Positions 8,213 to 18,632 of a DNA stretch of 64,000 bases are shown in pieces (positions within the stretch are counted from its first letter, which is position 1; each line of letters starts with the position of its first letter). The notes under the pieces are model-generated. The model searched no databases and had not been told where the DNA came from. It worked only from the letters and a program-made list of their open reading frames with translations. The translations under genes were made by a program, and so were the position numbers. This DNA comes from Paenibacillus sp. D2_2 (GTDB lineage Bacteria; Bacillota; Bacilli; Paenibacillales; Paenibacillaceae), in assembly GCF_031199965.1 (NCBI RefSeq), contig NZ_CP133605.1, forward strand, positions 4,547,001-4,611,000, read 5' to 3'.

Positions 8213-11200
8213 TTAATTCGATAAGCCGAGTGAACGAAGCATTCTCATCACTGTGGCGGCCATTTGCGCTTTCGTTACATTCGTTCTTGGCGACAAGGAG
8301 GTAGCGGAGACACCCCTCATAATGTTCTGCTCTACCATCAGTGCCATGGAACTCTGCGCATAGTCAGCGATCTCCTGACGATCCTTAAATCCTGCCAGCA
8401 GAGTCGTATTAGCTGTGTGGCCCTTACCAACGTATTTCATCACATTGGCCAACATCACAGCCAGCTCCTGACGGGTAATCGCTGCATCTGGATCAAAGCT
8501 GTCTGCGGATCTCCCCTGAACCAAGCCCGCCTGCTTCGCCGCGGCGATTTCTTCCGCATACGGTGAATCCAAACTTACGTCAGCATACGGCGCTACGCTG
8601 CTCTGATCTTGAATGAGTCCCAGGCCTCTAACGATCATAGCGATAACCTCGGCGCGTGTAATATCACGTTTGGTACCGAACTGGTCAGCGGAATCTCCGA
8701 AAGCGATCATCTTCGTGACGGCCGATGAAATATCCTGAGTCGCCCAGTCCAGATCATCCTTGAAGCTGGAACTACCGTTATCGATCAGAGTGAAAATACC
8801 GTTAGCATTTAATTTCAGCTCGGCCGTGATCGCATCGGCGTTCTTTGCGAATAAGGCCGGTACGGCATGTAAATGAACCTTAACCGGAATATACGCCACG
8901 CCTGCGATGCGCCCAGTACTTACACCCGCCGCACTGAAGTTCACCTTACCGCTCACATAAATATTGCCAAAGGAAAGCGGTTCGGTCGTCTTGCCATCTG
9001 CGGATATTTTCTCAAGCTTGAGCTGGAAAGGTTGACCATAGGTTTTCTTTCCGGCCAGCAGTGCTTGCAATGCTTCCTCTAACGAAGGATCAATCCCTCC
9101 TAACGTCAGCTTAATCGCGGTACCTGCAGGGAATATTGAAACAGGGAAAGTAAATTCCATCCCGTTTAAGACGATGGTTAAACTGGAATTATCGATCCCG
9201 GCAAAAGCCGCTATCACCTCTTGCGGCAATGTAATCTCCGCCTGCTTCAAACCCTCCTCAATAACAAGCTTGAAGGAACTCGTCTGTGCATTTTTAATGG
9301 ATTTTAACGTCTCTGCGACTGGAAGAGTGACAATGGCTTTCTCACCTTCCTTAACAATCTTCGCCGTCAGTAATCCCTTGTCATTGGATCCAGGTTGAGA
9401 TGAAGGTGTAGTTCCTGAACTGGAACCGCCACCTGACGGAGAGGATGGTCCGGAAGGTGAGCCCGAATCTGTATCTGCGTCCGTCTTCACGTTTAGGCTC
9501 TTAGAGGCAGCGGAAACTCTATTGAACTTCTCACCGTCCCGATCAATTGCCAGAGTATGAACCTTATAAGTGGTAGCAGATGTCAGTCCCCCACTGTATA
9601 GCTCGTTGTATCAGAATAACCTGCAAATTGGTCATTTACATAAACTTCATAAGCATTTGCCCCAGCTACCGCATCCCATGTCACTTTTATAGACTTCGTC
9701 GAAGTTGAAGCGACCTTAGGCTGACTTGGTGCTGCAAGCTCTTGTGTATTCACTTTACCATCAATCGGCAGAGCACTGTTCAACGCCGCAATCAGCTTCT
9801 TGTCACGGTCACCGCTTATTTCCCAGTTCATCGTACCGGCGATATCAAGAGTTTTTACCAATGAGGCAGTATATAGCATCGTGTTCTCATCGTTGTACGT
9901 CATAAAAATTTGTTTATCCGCATTGTACAAATAAGCGACCTTGGCCGCATCGTTCCAATGACGTTCATAACCGTTCTTATTCACATAATTGTGATCCAAA
10001 TCAGTGAAATCGAAGATTCCGGTCTCCCAAGTACCAAAGGAGGTTGATGATTTAGAGCAAGTCTGATATTCGCCGCCTGCAGGACAGCCTTCCCAGCCCT
10101 TCCCGTAAAAAGGTACGCCCACAACGAGCTTGTAATTTGGCACGCCACCGTTCAAATGACCAAGCAGACCGCCTCTTACATTATTTCTTGGCGCGCTTGA
10201 AGTAGGCAGCTTCTTGTCATAAAACAGCGGAGAATTGTGGTTGGCCAGCTCATCCCACTTACCGCTATAGTCGTACGTCATAATATTAATGAAATCAAGA
10301 TAAGCGGACGAATTGGCAAAATCGGCATTGACGACAAAATTGTCGCCTTGTCCGGACGCCATTGTCAGAAGATAATACTTCCCGTCCACAGATCCTGCCG
10401 CATCGAGCGCATCCCGTAAGGCAGCCATCATCAGGGTGAAATTCTGCTTATCTTCTGGTCTTCTGGAGTTTGAATCATCTCCTCCCTCAACCGGATATTC
10501 CCAGTCAATATCGATGCCATCCAGTTCATATTGTCTTAGAAATTTCACTACCGAATTGGCAAAAGAACGACGGGTAATTTCATCGGCAGCCATATTAGAG
10601 AAGTTCTTTGACCAGGACCAGCCGCCTACGGATACCATTAGCTTAAGGTTCGGGTGTTCATCCCGGATTACACTGAAAACCGCGAAATTGTCTATATCTA
10701 CTTCTGGATCACCCACGATGATTTCACCGTCAAATACATAATCCTCCTGCAGCGGAAGATCCTCGTTCTGGCATTCAGCTCCACCCGAGCCAAACTTCTT
10801 CCAGCAGAGATCAGCGAAGGCGTAATTGATATGAGTGATCTTCGATACGGCTACATCCTCAGGATAGAATTTCCGATCATGGACAGACCATCCCGTATAA
10901 TAACTCACTAACGTATAATCACTACCCGGAACGGCAGTTATCGCTGCACCCATAGAAGATTCCCACAGTTCGTTCTTGGCTATGACGGCAAAAGAATAAG
11001 ATTTCCCTTCCGTAAGACCGCTAGCTACATAGCGATTATTCTCGCTGCTACCCAGGAAATTATCGTCCATATCGACATCATAATACGTTGCTCCCGGTAC
11101 AGGTGCCCATCCCAAGGAGACGGTCTGACGAGTCGCTGTGATCACTTGCAGATCCTGCGGAGCCTCCAGCGCACCCCAGGTGATTGTCACCGGATTGCTA

Positions 11201-11987
11201 TCAACAGAAGGTGAAACCCCAGTTTTCTGAGCCCCGACAGTGAAGGTGAACTTCGTACCGGCTTCAATCTGATCTCCTAGTGAATAGGTGACGGAAGTGG
11301 CCGTATTTTCCCAGGTTCCCGTTTTCCAAGCCCCGTTCACATACAGATCATAACCTGTTGCCTCAGGGCTGACCCCCAGTTCAAAGTGACATCTTGATCC
11401 GTTATATCGATTATTTTTAAATAGCTAGGCGGACTCAAAGGCGGGTCCTTGTATTCGCTCGTATCGGCGAGTGTAGTAAAGGTCACAATGTTACTCTTAT
11501 AATCTAAAGATGGCCTGTCTTTGTCCCAGGTAATAAATACTCTATACGTCGTTTCAGGCTCTAGGCCAGTAATCGTCATGTTCCAGCGACTTCCATACGT
11601 AATCCATTTCCCGGTATCAGCATTCCAAATATCGATATTATTGGGGTCAGTTTCATCCCCAACGAGATCCCACTTTATTACGGCTCGATTATGGTAAACC
11701 TCTGCTACCGCAAGATTCGTTGGCCCCGACTTTACGTCAGAATCGCTACTTAATATTGCAGCATCTGTAGCTTCATTATCAGGTTGGGTAAGTTCTACAG
11801 GTGGATCGGAAGGTTCTTCAGGCTGGAAAGTTACGATCGGTTGATCTGCCGGTTCTTGCTCAGCGGCATAAGTTCGTGAGGAATCAAGCAATGGCCCAAA
11901 GGCCAAGAGGAGGGCTAGAAGAACAATAGCAGCCCTAAAAAACTTTTTACGGTAACGAAAAAGCAATCTGGTCACCCCTCTATTCAA
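8213..11987 (-). CDS. secreted GH18 chitinase with FN3 repeats and SLH anchor; two frameshifts
   Basis: A ~1258-residue cell-surface glycosidase. Domain order: signal peptide (about 1-41, hydrophobic AAIVLLALLLAFG), three fibronectin-III-like repeats, a GH18 domain with the catalytic DGIDIDWEYP motif, a fourth FN3 repeat, a Ser/Gly/Pro linker, a beta-rich domain and three C-terminal SLH repeats (e.g. TRAEVIAMIVRGLGL, TRQELAVMLANVM) that bind pyruvylated wall polymer. The frame breaks at two C-runs on the plus strand, 11373-11377 and 9588-9592. Adding one base to each run restores TLNWGVSPEATGYDLYV and YTVGGLTSATTYKV. The gene is monocistronic and convergent with asnB. Confidence 0.85.
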
Positions 11988-12418
11988 CTAAATTTCGAAA
12001 ATAAGTGCTTGTTCAAGAAAAAGTGTTATTCTTGGAAGTGATGTAAGGTCTACAAAAGCTTGAAAGAATAATGTTTTGCCTGCTGCACGTGATCTCGTGT
12101 GTATCATCATTTTCAAAATCCAGTCTTTTGAAAGCGGTTACCGAAACTAGTATATTAATGCATCCCCCTCCCTCATTACGTTAAATCTTACTTTGAATTC
12201 ATTGCCCCTTCTCTTTCTTCCAAAGCCAAATGGATATCAGATTAGCGAGAAGTGATATGAGTTACATTACATCATGGGACCTCCGGGATAAGAACGGAAG
12301 GGATAAATTTTTATCATATAGGGGTAAAAAATTACATAATCTACCTTTTATGACAAACCTATTGTTAATTATTAATAATACGACAAAGTTTGTATCTAAA
12401 AGTGTGCGTTTAAGAACA
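11988..12418. other. AT-rich intergenic region, no gene recognised
   Basis: About 430 bases between the chitinase start and the rdgB terminator. Only short random frames are present. The leader of the chitinase presumably lies in 11990-12150 but no convincing -35/-10 pair stands out. Confidence 0.5.
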
Positions 12419-12462
12419 TAAAAAAGCTTGACCCAAGAGGAAATATCCTCTCGAATCAAGCC
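12419..12462 (-). terminator. terminator of gerM-rph-rdgB unit
   Basis: A hairpin with outer arms GCTTGA/TCAAGC (12426-12431, 12456-12461) and inner arms AGAGGA/TCCTCT, followed on the minus strand by a run of T. Confidence 0.85.
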
Positions 12463-12479
12463 TATATCCACATTATATA

Positions 12480-13115
12480 TTATTGACGTGCACGTTGTTC
12501 CAGCTTCTCAGACAATTGCCTTAGTGCAGCTCCGCGATGGCTGATGGTCTGCTTCTCTTCCATGCTTAATTCCGCCATCGTCTTCTCATACTCGGGCAGG
12601 TAGAACAACGGATCATAGCCGAAGCCTCCCGATCCCGCTGGCTCCGCCGTAATCCAGCCGTCTACCGAGCCTTCTGCTTCAATAAATTGTCCATTAGCCG
12701 GATCGTATAGAGCCAGATGGCAGACGAATTTTGCCGTACTCAGCAGCGGCTGATCGGTATCCTCACCCTGTTGCTTACGCTCTAGAGCTTTTAATAGCTT
12801 CTCATTGTTAGCTTCATCCGAAGCTTCTTCCCCAGCATAGCGAGCAGAATAGACCCCTGGTTCTCCATCTAGTTGATCAACACAGAGCCCTGAGTCATCG
12901 GCAAGTACAGGCTGTCCAAGCCGATCGCCTACCTCTTTAGCCTTCTTGCGCGCATTATCCGAGAAAGTCTCTCCATCCTCAACCACCTCAGGCACATCGG
13001 GGAAGTCGTACATGCTCTTCACCGGCTTGTTCAGAAAACCAAGCGCATGCGCGAATTCACGAACCTTGCCCTGGTTGCGGGTAGCAACAATAATTACATT
13101 ACCGTCCAAGCCCAC
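12480..13115 (-). CDS. rdgB: XTP/dITP diphosphatase (Ham1 family)
   Basis: Hydrolyses non-canonical purine triphosphates (dITP, XTP) to monophosphates and so keeps them out of DNA. 211 residues with family motifs TRNQGKVREF, FSDNARKKA, ADDSGLCVDQLDGEPGVYSARYAG, GFGYDPLFYLP and SHRGAALRQL. GTG start at 13115 shares its G with the rph stop (TAGTG) and follows GGAGG, so it is translationally coupled to rph. The rph-rdgB order is common in Bacillales. Confidence 0.95.
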   Translation of the reverse strand: MGLDGNVIIVATRNQGKVREFAHALGFLNKPVKSMYDFPDVPEVVEDGETFSDNARKKAKEVGDRLGQPVLADDSGLCVDQLDGEPGVYSARYAGEEASDEANNEKLLKALERKQQGEDTDQPLLSTAKFVCHLALYDPANGQFIEAEGSVDGWITAEPAGSGGFGYDPLFYLPEYEKTMAELSMEEKQTISHRGAALRQLSEKLEQRARQ

Positions 13116-13873
13116 TACGCTTGTCCTCCTGTCTCATTACCACTTATTTTAAGCGCAATCGGTCCCAGAACCTCCTGCTGCTGCAATATCATTTCGTTAA
13201 TTCCCTGCTCCGCCAATTCCAGCATACGATCAAGCTCTTGGCGCGAGAACGGATTCTCCTCCCCGGTTCCCTGCACTTCTACGAACTGGCCTTGTCCGGT
13301 CATGACCACATTCATATCAACCTTGGCCTTGGAATCCTCTTCATATTCGAGATCCAGTACTATATTCTCGCCGACAATCCCGACGCTAACAGCAGCCAGG
13401 AAATCCTTAATCGGGAACTTAGGCAGATTATGCTTCTGCACGAGCTTATTAATAGCAAATGTCATCGCCACAAACGCACCTGTAATCGATGCGGTCCGCG
13501 TACCGCCATCCGCTTGAATCACATCGCAGTCCACCGTAACAGAACGCTCCCCAAGAGCATGGAGATCCACGACCGAACGCAGTGAACGACCGATCAACCT
13601 TTGGATTTCCATTGTCCGACCACTAAGCTTGCCGCGCGCCGATTCACGCTGATTCCGTGTCTGCGTCGCACGTGGTAGCATCGAATATTCCGCCGTAATC
13701 CAGCCTTTGCCTTGCCCTTTCATGAACATAGGAACTTTCTCGTCAACTGTCGCTGTGCAGATCACCTTTGTATCGCCAACCTCAATAAACACGGAGCCCT
13801 CTGCATATTTATTTATGTTTACGGTCAATTTCATTGGCCGCCGTTCATTCACTTTACGTTCGTTAGGTCTCAT
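13115..13873 (-). CDS. rph: ribonuclease PH
   Basis: Phosphorolytic 3'-5' exoribonuclease that trims tRNA 3' ends. 252 residues. Signature regions: [62 protein letters not shown] and the phosphate-site run [20 protein letters not shown]. It sits between gerM and rdgB on the same strand, as in B. subtilis gerM-rph. No frame problems. Confidence 0.96.
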   Translation of the reverse strand: MRPNERKVNERRPMKLTVNINKYAEGSVFIEVGDTKVICTATVDEKVPMFMKGQGKGWITAEYSMLPRATQTRNQRESARGKLSGRTMEIQRLIGRSLRSVVDLHALGERSVTVDCDVIQADGGTRTASITGAFVAMTFAINKLVQKHNLPKFPIKDFLAAVSVGIVGENIVLDLEYEEDSKAKVDMNVVMTGQGQFVEVQGTGEENPFSRQELDRMLELAEQGINEMILQQQEVLGPIALKISGNETGGQA

Positions 13874-14029
13874 AATAATTGCCTCCTACATTTTTCATGC
13901 TGTCTGTTTGCTTCCCTATTCTACCAAAACATAGACATAAAAGCATCTTTTCGCTTTACCTTAACCCAATTATCCTGTGATTATCCGAAGCATAAATACT
14001 TCTAGACCTCGTCCCCCATCTAGTCTGCA

Positions 14030-14060
14030 AAAATAAAGGAGGGACCTTATGGTGCCCCCT
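14030..14060 (-). terminator. weak terminator or attenuator between gerM and rph
   Basis: Imperfect 10-bp stem (14037-14046 with 14051-14060, two mismatches). On the minus strand it is followed by TTTATTTTT. It would let gerM transcripts end partly before rph. Confidence 0.5.
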
Positions 14061-14078
14061 GAGCTTTACATCTCGCAC

Positions 14079-15140
14079 TTATAGCGCTATATCGTTGATC
14101 CCCTGCGGACGCATAACCGGTTGACCATAATCTTGATTGTCCGTTCCGACCACTTCTTTCTCGCCGTTCAGCCAAATCCGGACCTTGTCCTGTGCTGAAT
14201 TCTCCGATACCGTAAGCACCAGCGACTGCATCATTTGCGCGGGAAGCTTCTCCCGGGATCGAACATATCATCCTCAATCGATACGGTGACTACCCCATTG
14301 TCAGAACGTTCAACCCCGTCAAGCACCGTATTTTGTGTAACTGCATTCTCGAGACCATCACCTTTCATTGGGCCCTTGATCAGTTCATCGACGGCCGCAG
14401 CTACAAGGTCGCTTCCATAAGGGACGAAGCGTGTCACTGGCACGAAGTAAGCTGTTCCGTCCTCTGTAGCAGCTGAGAAGAAGACCGTTACCGGATTGGA
14501 TTGCGATAGATTTGTCTCATTGTCGAGCTGAAGATTTATTCCGAGCGAGCGGTTCAAAGGTCTGTCCAGCGGCATGCCACCCACCGGCATTTCGTTCAGT
14601 TTGGCACCATCCATCCATAGCTGTACGTTCTCAATCTCTGGATTGTCGATTAAGGTCCAAGTAAGCGCCTCGACAATTTTCCGCTCATCAGCGGCGGGGT
14701 AATTGGCGAATTCCTTACTGAATTCAACGACGGCCAACTTCTCATCCGATTTCAACGTTACCGCCTTCACTTCCGTTCCTTTTGGAAGCCCCCGCGAAGC
14801 CAGCGGGAAGCAGCTTAGCATATGGACCGTCGCTGACTAGTGCTTCCAGCGCCGCCATCGTCTTCGCCGTAGCATCATCCCCCTGAGACAAATGCAGTGA
14901 GATTGGGGCGAGAAGACCGTGGTCATTTTGCAAATATACAGTCGATACCGCTTCTCCTGCCGCTAGGCTTGTCTGACCGGCTGCGCCTGTTCCTTGCATC
15001 ATTTGCGTCTCAAGATCTGTAGGCGGTGGATCGATCTGTGATGAGGGGCCTGTACCAAACAAGCTGCAGCCTGATAACACGATCGGCAGGGCCAGCACAC
15101 TGACCATTGCCGAGTTTCGAATCTGGCGGTTCCATTTCAT
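14079..15140 (-). CDS. gerM: GerM-domain spore germination/sporulation lipoprotein; two frameshifts
   Basis: About 353 residues. The N-terminal lipoprotein signal MKWNRQIRNSAMVSVLALP carries lipobox LSGC at residues ~22-25, then two GerM (Spore_GerMN) repeats. Repeat 1 contains LPKGTEVKAVTL and VEFSKEFANYP. Repeat 2 contains YFVPVTRFVPYGSD and ELIKGPMKGDGLENA. The frame breaks at 14789-14793 (G-run one too long or two short) and 14252-14254 (one G missing). Corrected, the protein ends GQPVMRPQGINDIAL at 14079, in frame overall. In B. subtilis GerM acts in engulfment and germination; location next to rph supports the assignment. Confidence 0.85.
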
Positions 15141-15284
15141 AACCTGGGTTCCTCCCTAACAATTTACTAAAGGTTTGTATTACTATATATACGAGCCCCC
15201 TCGCGAAAAATAACTATATTTTTCCGGGAAGTGGACATACTGCATCATGCAATCGTGTGATGAAACTATTAAGGAGTAGAGGTG

Positions 15285-15852
15285 ATGGCTATGGAACAAC
15301 CAAAAGCAAAAACGCCTTATAGTCTTAACAGTAAAAAGTCGCCAACGCGACTAAGGACTGGCTGCATAAGCGTGGAGTAAGATTGGAGGAAATTGCGGAG
15401 CTGGTCTTATTCCTCCAGCAGAAATACTATCCGAACCTAACGATGGAGGAATGCCTACATAATGTCGAGCAAGTGCTGACGAAAGAGAGGTTCAGAACGC
15501 TGTTCTGACTGGCATTCAACTCGATATTCTCGCCGAACAGGAAGCTTTAATTCCCGAGCTCCAGGACATGATCTCCAATGATGAAGGTCTGTATGGAGTG
15601 GACGAGATACTAGCCTTCTCCATCGTAAACGTCTATGGAAGCATCGGCTTCACCAATTATGGCTATGTCGACAAACTAAAACCGGGGATTCTGGAACGGC
15701 TGAACGATAAATCACTCGGTCCAGTTAATACCTTCCTGGACGATATCGTCGGTGCCATCGCCGCTTCCGCTAGCAGTCGTATTGCCCACCGTAAGCAGGC
15801 GGAACGTGAACGTGATAACGGTGAGGAAGTTAACGAAGAGGATCATAAATAA
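15285..15852 (+). CDS. phosphatidylglycerophosphatase A-like protein (YutG family); two frameshifts
   Basis: Reading through two single missing bases (near 15338 and 15485) gives about 189 residues with DWLHKRGVRLEEIAELVLF, YYPNLTMEECLHNVE, a GIQLDILAEQ helix, GLYGVDEILAFSIVNVYGS and NTFLDDIVGAIAASASSRIAHR. This matches the YutG branch of the PgpA family, which removes phosphate from phosphatidylglycerophosphate in other bacteria. Start ATG at 15285 follows AAGGAG by 8 nt; ATG 15291 is an alternative. Both breaks restore conserved sequence exactly, so the gene is probably intact in the cell. Activity of the YutG branch is inferred from family. Confidence 0.75.
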
Positions 15853-15871
15853 GAATATAGAGAAACGAAAC

Positions 15872-15927
15872 CAAAGGCTGCTTGTGAAAGTGAAATCAAA
15901 CTTTCTTCACAAGCAGCCTTGTTTATT
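15872..15927. terminator. bidirectional terminator
   Basis: A strong stem AAGGCTGCTTGTGAA/TTCACAAGCAGCCTT between convergent genes, with T-rich tails on both strands. The minus gene's stop (15923) lies within its tail. Confidence 0.8.
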
Positions 15928-16932
15928 TTTCAGCAAATAAAAGGGTTGCACTTGCACCGTATGGATCATCGGTCATACCGTCGCCTGGAATCTGTTCAGC
16001 TTGTCCCCGTCTTACTAGTTCAATCAGATGGGCGAGCGCCTCTGACATGGCGAACCGCATCTGATGGATCCCCAGCTCGGTTCCGAACAACGCACTACAA
16101 ACCGCAAATCCGCTCATAGGTTGCTTCGTCAGCAGCGCCTGTACAGTCGCAAGGCGCTCTTCATGATGCCTAACCAACATTGCGGTTCGTTCGGTAAAAT
16201 GCGTAAAAGGGCGACAATGTCCCGGAAAAGCTAGAGCTACTTCATATTTTCCAAGCTTCATAAGCGAGTCCATGAACGATTTGAGCGGCTGTGGATCGCT
16301 TCCTGGCATCAGGCTTACGTTAGGAGAAATTTGCGGCAGAACCGCATCGCCACACAAAATCAAGCTCCGTCTCTCGTCATAGAAGGACAATGTCCCGGTG
16401 CATGCCCGGCGCTCTCAATGGCCTTCCAACTATGCCCGCCCATCATCATATCGTCTCCTTCATGAACATACGTAATATCAGCTGACGGACAGACCTGCGG
16501 CATGAAGCTCTCCATATGTGCCGGGAGCTGTTTGATCCACTCAGCTGGCATGCCATGAGCCTTATACAATTCAGGCAAAGACTTATTCATCGTACTCCCC
16601 GGTCCCCACATCCGCAGCGTCTCCTCATGCGCGCGATGCGACATGTAGACCGGGGCACCGCTCCATTGCTGCAAATAACCCGCCATCCCGTAATGATCCG
16701 GATGGTGATGAGTTATGACGATCGAGCAAATATCCTGCGGCGCTAGACTTAGGTCTTGTTGAATAGCTGTCCATGCGGCTTCCCCGGCCACAGTATGCGG
16801 TCCTGGATCAAGGATGGTAATGCCCTCATCCCCTTGGAGTATGTAACTGTTAACGTAACGCAATGGAGGTGCCATTGGGACAGGAATACGGGTGAGGCGG
16901 TATTCCTCCCATGCTTCAATCTGCCAATTCAT
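15923..16932 (-). CDS. metallo-beta-lactamase-fold hydrolase; one frameshift
   Basis: About 336 residues. The zinc-binding HxHxDH motif appears as ITHHHPDHYGMAG, the downstream His as AGHAPGH, and Asp in ILCGDAVLP; the last His is in ALAFPGHCRPF. The C-terminal helical region resembles a winged-helix tail seen in LACTB2-like hydrolases. The frame breaks at 16388-16391: one extra base turns GHCPSMTRD into GH(V)SFYDERRSL. Substrate unknown; glyoxalase-II or RNase-like activities are typical of the fold. Confidence 0.8.
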
Positions 16933-17118
16933 GACGATATTTCACCCACCATGATCTTCTGTTCATACCATTCTGCCATTTCTGTCTTCTCCTTCTCCTC
17001 TCTAACAGCTCCGATCCAACATTAGGCTTTGTTTTCCCTTCATTGTACCGAATCTATTCCTGAACTCAAAGCACGAAAAATTTGAGTGATTGACTCAGTA
17101 ATAACAATAAATTTATGT

Positions 17119-17154
17119 AAAAAAAAGAGGGAGCATAATAAATATGCCCCTCTT
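17119..17154 (-). terminator. terminator of PPIase gene
   Basis: Stem AAGAGGG-GCATA/TATGC-CCTCTT around a short A/T loop, followed by eight T on the minus strand; 29 bp after the stop. Confidence 0.85.
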
Positions 17155-17182
17155 ACCCGTTTTATCTTATTTCACAGCCGTC

Positions 17183-18400
17183 TTATCCAGCTGCATCTGC
17201 GCTATCAGCAAGCTTATTTGTAATTTTTGCTTTACCACGCACTTCATCAATCCATGATGAAGACATTTCCGATACTTGCTGGGAGACAAGACCTTTGCGG
17301 ATTTCATCTTTCTTCTCGTCAAAAGTAGCCGTATGCGCTTCTTTACGATCGGTTAGTTTGATGACAGTGTAGCCATCAGCGGTTTTAATCGGAGCACTAA
17401 TCTCGTCCTTAGCTAGCTTGAAGGCTGACTGCTCAAGAGCTTCATCCTTTTCGCCTTTACTGAAAAATCCGGTATCGCCGCCACTATCCTTCGTTGCTGT
17501 ATCCAGCGATTTACTCTTCGCCAATTCAGCGAAATCTGCACCACCGTTCAGTTCCTTGATAATGCTCTTTGCCTCATCCTCTGTTCCTACAGTAATAACG
17601 GACAGACGAACTTCCTCAGGTGTGTTGAAGGAATCCTTGTACTGCTCAAATGTCTGTTTGACTTCTTCATCCGTAACCTTAATTTGCGGCTCGAGCAGTT
17701 TAGTCAGCTTGAGCTGCATATCCAGGCGCTGTTTAAAATCATCAATTGTCATGCCGGAAGAGGCCAGCGCTTGATTAAATGCTTCTTCAGAACCAAAGTT
17801 CTCTATATAACTTTCGATTTCTTTATCAATATCAGCAGAGGTAATCTGAACCTTCGCTTTCTTCGCTTCTTGGTCCACCAACTCACGGTTGATGAGATTG
17901 TCGAGTGCTGCTTCCCCTCCACCAGAAGAAGACAGTTCGTTAAACAGGGTATCTTTTGAGATTTCCACTCCATTTACGGTAGCTATCGCTTCTGCTTTGT
18001 TGCTAGCAAACGGTGGTTTAATGAGCACAATAATCAACAATACGGCAAGCACCAGCGAGACGATTGGCCATACCTTGGAGCCAGATTTCCCGCCACCCGC
18101 AGGTTCTTGAGATGGCGTCCAACTGTAATGCTCAGCAGGCTTCTGGTCGCTATTGGCTAGACCTTCCTCCGCCTCATTTCCTTCTGTCGCTTCACTATCG
18201 TTCTCAGCTTGTAATTGCTCTTCTATATCTGTCTGATTATTCTCTGTAGCCTCTGCCGAAGCATCTGTTTCCGTTGTAAGATTTACTTCCTCGCTGTCAG
18301 GAACAGCTTGTCCAGCCGAATCCTCGCGACCGTTCTCCGGTTCGCCTGCTGATTCCTCTTGCTTTCCTGTTAGCTCAAGATCTTTCTCTTTATCTTCCAT
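17183..18400 (-). CDS. membrane-anchored peptidyl-prolyl isomerase (SurA/PrsA type)
   Basis: Folding helper for exported proteins. 405 residues: a very acidic cytoplasmic N-terminus (~1-110, rich in Glu/Asp/Ser), one transmembrane segment (VWPIVSLVLAVLLIIVLI), a SurA_N-like helical domain starting at IATVNGVEISKDTLFNELS, then a PpiC rotamase domain (VRLSVITVGTEDEAKSI, TGFFSKGEKDEALEQSAF, GYTVIKLTDRKE). It has no lipobox, unlike classical PrsA, so it is tethered by the helix. The long acidic N-tail is a Paenibacillus-type feature. Likely monocistronic. Confidence 0.87.
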   Translation of the reverse strand: MEDKEKDLELTGKQEESAGEPENGREDSAGQAVPDSEEVNLTTETDASAEATENNQTDIEEQLQAENDSEATEGNEAEEGLANSDQKPAEHYSWTPSQEPAGGGKSGSKVWPIVSLVLAVLLIIVLIKPPFASNKAEAIATVNGVEISKDTLFNELSSSGGGEAALDNLINRELVDQEAKKAKVQITSADIDKEIESYIENFGSEEAFNQALASSGMTIDDFKQRLDMQLKLTKLLEPQIKVTDEEVKQTFEQYKDSFNTPEEVRLSVITVGTEDEAKSIIKELNGGADFAELAKSKSLDTATKDSGGDTGFFSKGEKDEALEQSAFKLAKDEISAPIKTADGYTVIKLTDRKEAHTATFDEKKDEIRKGLVSQQVSEMSSSWIDEVRGKAKITNKLADSADAAG

Positions 18401-18632
18401 TCAACCTGTGACTCCCTTCTTCAATTGAAAACTCTTTCACATCTATGACTTTAACAGATTTGTCTCGTTTTAACCTTAAAGAATCATAAAAATTGTTTTT
18501 TTATTTGCTTTTTGTGCACAATCAATATTGAATCGTTAATATAGAGAAAAGCAATCATTTCTGTTCTTGCCTAAAAAGTAGTAAAATAAAGAGGAAATGA
18601 TAAGGAAAATATGTTCGGGAGGAACTGACACA

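Noticed and set aside
14047..14277. 76-residue frame on the minus strand
   Set aside because: Wrong-frame shadow of the gerM 3' end; the other frame restores GerM sequence.
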